DNA of 36,733 nucleotides from CAYONM01 sp964405325 (GTDB lineage: Bacteria > Planctomycetota > UBA11346), in the NCBI GenBank assembly GCA_964405325.1, contig CAYONM010000013.1, forward strand, positions 1 through 36,733, in the 5' to 3' direction. Below, piece by piece: positions 34,383 through 36,733 of the stretch; position 1 is the stretch's first letter; each line of letters starts with the position of its first letter. Under the pieces are notes generated by a model, which was not told the origin of the DNA, did no database searches, and saw only the letters and a program-made list of their open reading frames with translations. The position numbers and the translations under genes are program-made.

Positions 34383-34480
34383 CCCAAGCGAGCGCAGCCA
34401 CCTGCAAGACCGGCCGACCGAGCACCGGTTTTGCGCGTACCGTGCAGGCAGCGCCGCCCACAACGCGCGCGTAGCGAGCG
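34383..34480 (+). repeat. Dispersed repeat C, copy 3 (divergent)
   Basis: Shared blocks with 13470-13575 are caagcgagcgcagcc, ccgaccgagcaccggtttt, cagcgccgcccacaa and cgcgcgtagcgagcg. It is the weakest of the three copies. Confidence 0.4.
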
Positions 34481-34492
34481 AGGCCCCTGGTA

Positions 34493-36175
34493 TCAGTCAT
34501 CCGACTTGGCGACGCGCAGGATCTCCTCGGGCGTGGTAATGCCCTGCAGGGCCTTGCGGGCGCCATCCATCATCAGCGTGTACATGCCATTGGCGATGGC
34601 GGCCTTGCGGATGTCGCTGGTGGGAGCGCTGTCAAAGGCCAGGCCGCGGATCACGCGGTTGAGCACCATCAGCTCGAAGATGCCGCGCCGGCCCTTGTAG
34701 CCGGTGTTGTTGCAGCGTTCGCAGCCGGCGCCGCGCTTGAAGTTGGCGCCCGTCAGTTCTTGGCTGTTCAGGTTCAGAGCCCGCACCTGTTTGGGATCGG
34801 GCTCGAAGGGCTCGGCGCACTGACTGCAATTGGTGCGGATCAGGCGCTGCGCCAGCACCGCTTGGATGGAGGTGGCGACCAGGAAGGGTGGTACATCCAT
34901 GTCGATCAGACGAGTGATGGCCGAGGGTGCATCGTTGGTATGCAAGGTGCTGAAGACCAAGTGACCGGTCAGCGAGGCGTTGATCGCCATGGTCGCGGTT
35001 TCCTGGTCGCGTATTTCACCGACCAGGATGACATTGGGTGCCTGACGCAGCATGGCGCGCAGAATACGCGGGAAATCCAGCCCGATGCGGTGTCGTACCT
35101 GGCACTGATTGATACCGTTGAGGTGGTATTCCACCGGGTCTTCGGCGGTGATGATCTTGCGGTCGGTGGTGTTGAGGGTGTGCAGGGTGGCATACAGGGT
35201 GGTGGTCTTGCCCGAACCGGTGGGCCCGGTGACCAGGATGATGCCGTTGGGCCGACGGATCAGGCCCTCGAAGACCTTGAAGTCGGTCGGGTCGAAGCCC
35301 ATGTCCGACAGGCTGAGACGTAGACTGTCAGAATCGAGGATACGCATCACCACCGATTCGCCGTACACCGCCGGCAGTGCGCTGACACGCAGGTCGATGC
35401 TCTTTCCGTTGAGGTTGGCCTTGATGCGACCGTCCTGGGGCCGGCGACGTTCTTCCACCTGCAGGCCGGACATGATCTTCAGGCGCTGGATCACGGGCCC
35501 CTGCAGGCGTTTGGGAGCCGGTTGCATGCAGATGCAGATGCCATCAATGCGGTAGCGGATCTGCAACCGGTCGATCATGGGCTCGATGTGGATATCCGAA
35601 GCGCCGACCGCGATGGCCTCCTGGATGACCTGGGTCACATAGCGGATGACCGGTGCATCGTCGGCATCTTCATCGTAGTCCTCGTCCAACTGGCGATAGG
35701 TGATGTCCTCGGCCAGATCGTCCAGCATGGAGTCGATGCGGTCCTCGGTCACGCCCTGAGCGCGCTCGAGGAAGGCGAGGATCTGGCCTTCGGAGGCGAC
35801 GGTCGGTTCGATATCCAGACCGGTGGTAAAGCGGAGATTATCGATTGCCGAGAGGTCCAGCGGATTGCACATGCCGACCACCACGGTTTGGCCGTCCTGT
35901 TCAATGGGCACCAGTTTATGCTCCAGGCACAGATCGCGTGGGATCAGCCGCGTGACCGTGGGATTCACCTCCAGGTGCTCCAGATCGACGAAACGCATGT
36001 GGTACTGCTCGGCCAGAGCGCGGGCGACATCCTCCTCGGTGCAGGCCTGCATTTGTACCAGCAACTCACCGATGGGCCGCTCGTCGCCGTCCATCTGTTG
36101 ACGCAGCGCCTGTTGGATCTCCTGATCCGAGCAGATGCCCATGCCGACCAGGCATTCGCCGAGGAATTTCCGCAT
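34493..36175 (-). CDS. GspE/PilB-type secretion ATPase
   Basis: 560-aa hexameric motor ATPase of type II secretion or type IV pilus assembly. The N-terminal MshEN-like domain (1-140, GECLVGMGICSDQEI) is followed by an acidic linker (160-173). The T2SSE core has Walker A GPTGSGKT (317-324), Asp box ITAEDPVEYH, Walker B ILVGEIRDQET (384-394) and the His box STLHTNDA. A zinc tetracysteine is present (Cys450, 453, 485, 488). The start ATG 36175 follows aaggag at good spacing; 71 upstream open codons are not family-like. No pilin, gspF or gspD is beside it, so GspE and PilB cannot be told apart. Confidence 0.92.
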   Translation of the reverse strand: MRKFLGECLVGMGICSDQEIQQALRQQMDGDERPIGELLVQMQACTEEDVARALAEQYHMRFVDLEHLEVNPTVTRLIPRDLCLEHKLVPIEQDGQTVVVGMCNPLDLSAIDNLRFTTGLDIEPTVASEGQILAFLERAQGVTEDRIDSMLDDLAEDITYRQLDEDYDEDADDAPVIRYVTQVIQEAIAVGASDIHIEPMIDRLQIRYRIDGICICMQPAPKRLQGPVIQRLKIMSGLQVEERRRPQDGRIKANLNGKSIDLRVSALPAVYGESVVMRILDSDSLRLSLSDMGFDPTDFKVFEGLIRRPNGIILVTGPTGSGKTTTLYATLHTLNTTDRKIITAEDPVEYHLNGINQCQVRHRIGLDFPRILRAMLRQAPNVILVGEIRDQETATMAINASLTGHLVFSTLHTNDAPSAITRLIDMDVPPFLVATSIQAVLAQRLIRTNCSQCAEPFEPDPKQVRALNLNSQELTGANFKRGAGCERCNNTGYKGRRGIFELMVLNRVIRGLAFDSAPTSDIRKAAIANGMYTLMMDGARKALQGITTPEEILRVAKSDD

Positions 36176-36344
36176 CGCCAGCTCCTTGGTACCGCGGGGC
36201 GCGACACCATAGACATGCGTCGTGATGTACAATACAGCTGGGTCTACTGAATGACACGGTGTATGACGGGCTCGCGCTGCGCAAATGATTTTGCTGTCGG
36301 CATTTAGAGGAACCCGGCTGATACTACCAGATGCGGAATCAAGG

Positions 36345-36373
36345 TCTTGCAAAAAATCGAACGTCCCTACCAT
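36345..36373 (+). promoter_or_regulatory. Possible promoter of tRNA-Glu
   Basis: TCTTGC (36345-36350) and TACCAT (36368-36373) are 17 bp apart and end 29 bp before the tRNA. The match to -35/-10 is partial, so this is a positional guess. Confidence 0.3.
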
Positions 36374-36402
36374 CCGCGCCCTCGTCACAAAGCAAATCCC
36401 AG

Positions 36403-36478
36403 GCTCCCATCGTCTAGTGGCCTAGGACACCGCCCTCTCACGGCGGCGACAGGGGTTCAAATCCCCTTGGGAGTACCA
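36403..36478 (+). tRNA. tRNA-Glu (anticodon CTC)
   Basis: 76-nt cloverleaf. The acceptor stem pairs gctccca with tgggagt (first pair G-T). The D arm contains gtctagtggcctaggac. The anticodon stem ccgcc/ggcgg carries the 7-nt loop ctctcac, giving CTC, which reads GAG. The T arm is caggggttcaaatcccctt-like and includes ttcaaat. The 3' CCA is encoded (36476-36478). It diverges from the gspE-type gene. gltX for charging is at 1571-3016. Confidence 0.95.
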
Positions 36479-36482
36479 GAAG

Positions 36483-36514
36483 CGCCATCGCTTATCCGAT
36501 GGCGTTTTTTTTTT
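36483..36514 (+). terminator. Rho-independent terminator of tRNA-Glu
   Basis: An 8-bp perfect stem (cgccatcg / cgatggcg) with a 6-nt loop (cttatc) is followed at once by ten T (36505-36514). It starts 4 bp after the CCA end. It is the clearest intrinsic terminator in the window. Confidence 0.93.
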
Positions 36515-36645
36515 GGCTCTTCAGGGTTTTGGGTGGCTAGATTTGAGCCCTTTCAGGGCGGTTCCCTCAAGCTCCACCAACAGGAAAGGGGATCAAGAGA
36601 AGCAACGATGACGAGGCCTGGCCAAGATCGTTTCATAATGGTTAA

Positions 36646-36733
36646 AAGCCCGTCAAAAAATAAACATTACATTTCGCTGGATCTTTTGCCGCCCTTCTGC
36701 GTTGCTTATCGCTCACATATGCCCGATATGCTC
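36646..36733. repeat. Palindromic repeat A, copy 4 (left half only)
   Basis: The left arm, from gcccgtcaaaaaataaacat, runs to the palindrome centre (cccgatatgctc), where the window stops. It carries the CATTAC arm type of copy 3. The stretch 36515-36645 before it shows no gene or RNA. Confidence 0.88.

Larger units (their letters stand above)
34129..34492. other. Intergenic region between the gspE-type gene and the lipoprotein gene
   Basis: About 360 bp without a gene. It contains repeat B copy 2 (34196-34312) and repeat C copy 3 (34383-34480), in direct orientation. A terminator for the upstream ATPase gene would be expected here; GC-rich inverted pairs are present but no T run. Confidence 0.5.

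Noticed and set aside
34129..34566. Upstream extension of the lipoprotein gene to 34566
   Set aside because: It passes through repeats B and C and overlaps the end of the ATPase gene. The lipoprotein signal begins at 34128.

Overview
The window is 36.7 kb of GC-rich bacterial chromosome, almost entirely housekeeping and regulatory genes. No rRNA gene, CRISPR array, prophage or complete insertion sequence was seen. The lineage is not certain. An ECF sigma factor fused to a membrane anchor and an extracytoplasmic domain, LacI and AraC regulators with unusual sensor halves, and scattered genes that are usually clustered (rpmA without rplU, fabH without plsX) suggest a PVC-type bacterium (Planctomycetota or Lentisphaerota). 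This is an inference from style, not a placement. Both ends of the window lie inside copies of the same roughly 150-bp palindromic repeat, so it is probably a whole contig broken at repeats.

Left part (1-11.9 kb): fabH (-) diverges from gltX (+). An intergenic stretch carries a repeat and a possible PEP-carboxylase C-terminal remnant. It is followed by prs-rplY, a terminator-like hairpin, and the tight cluster scpB / DUF4340-like membrane protein / rsmA / SurA-like foldase. After a palindromic repeat come ndk, a 45-aa membrane protein and a Glu-Pro-repeat membrane protein, all on the minus strand.

Middle (12-24 kb): a soluble PAS-type chemoreceptor has its own sigma70-like promoter. A rimB-rimK pair follows, in which RimK carries an extra TrkA-C-like domain. 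A LacI-family gene diverges from a four-gene cluster: membrane-anchored ECF sigma factor, His-rich small membrane protein, FtsX/MacB-type permease and ABC ATPase. Next are rpmA (-), an FHA-like protein and ftsH.

Right part (24-36.7 kb): the overlapping minus-strand run pyrB-pyrI-(41-aa CxxC ORF)-folA-queF joins pyrimidine, folate and queuosine metabolism. An EF-hand-like calcium-binding protein is paired with a DUF5610-like protein. A TPR protein is paired with an AraC regulator. A lipoprotein-aroB-small-protein run follows, with aroB interrupted by a 100-N gap flanked by an exact 288-bp duplication. A GspE/PilB ATPase diverges from tRNA-Glu(CTC), which has a strong terminator.

The strongest leads are the sigma-anchor-ABC cluster, the covarying palindromic repeat family, the aroB tandem duplication, the RimK-TrkA-C fusion and the small CxxC ORF. 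All functional statements come from reading the sequence; no database search was run.
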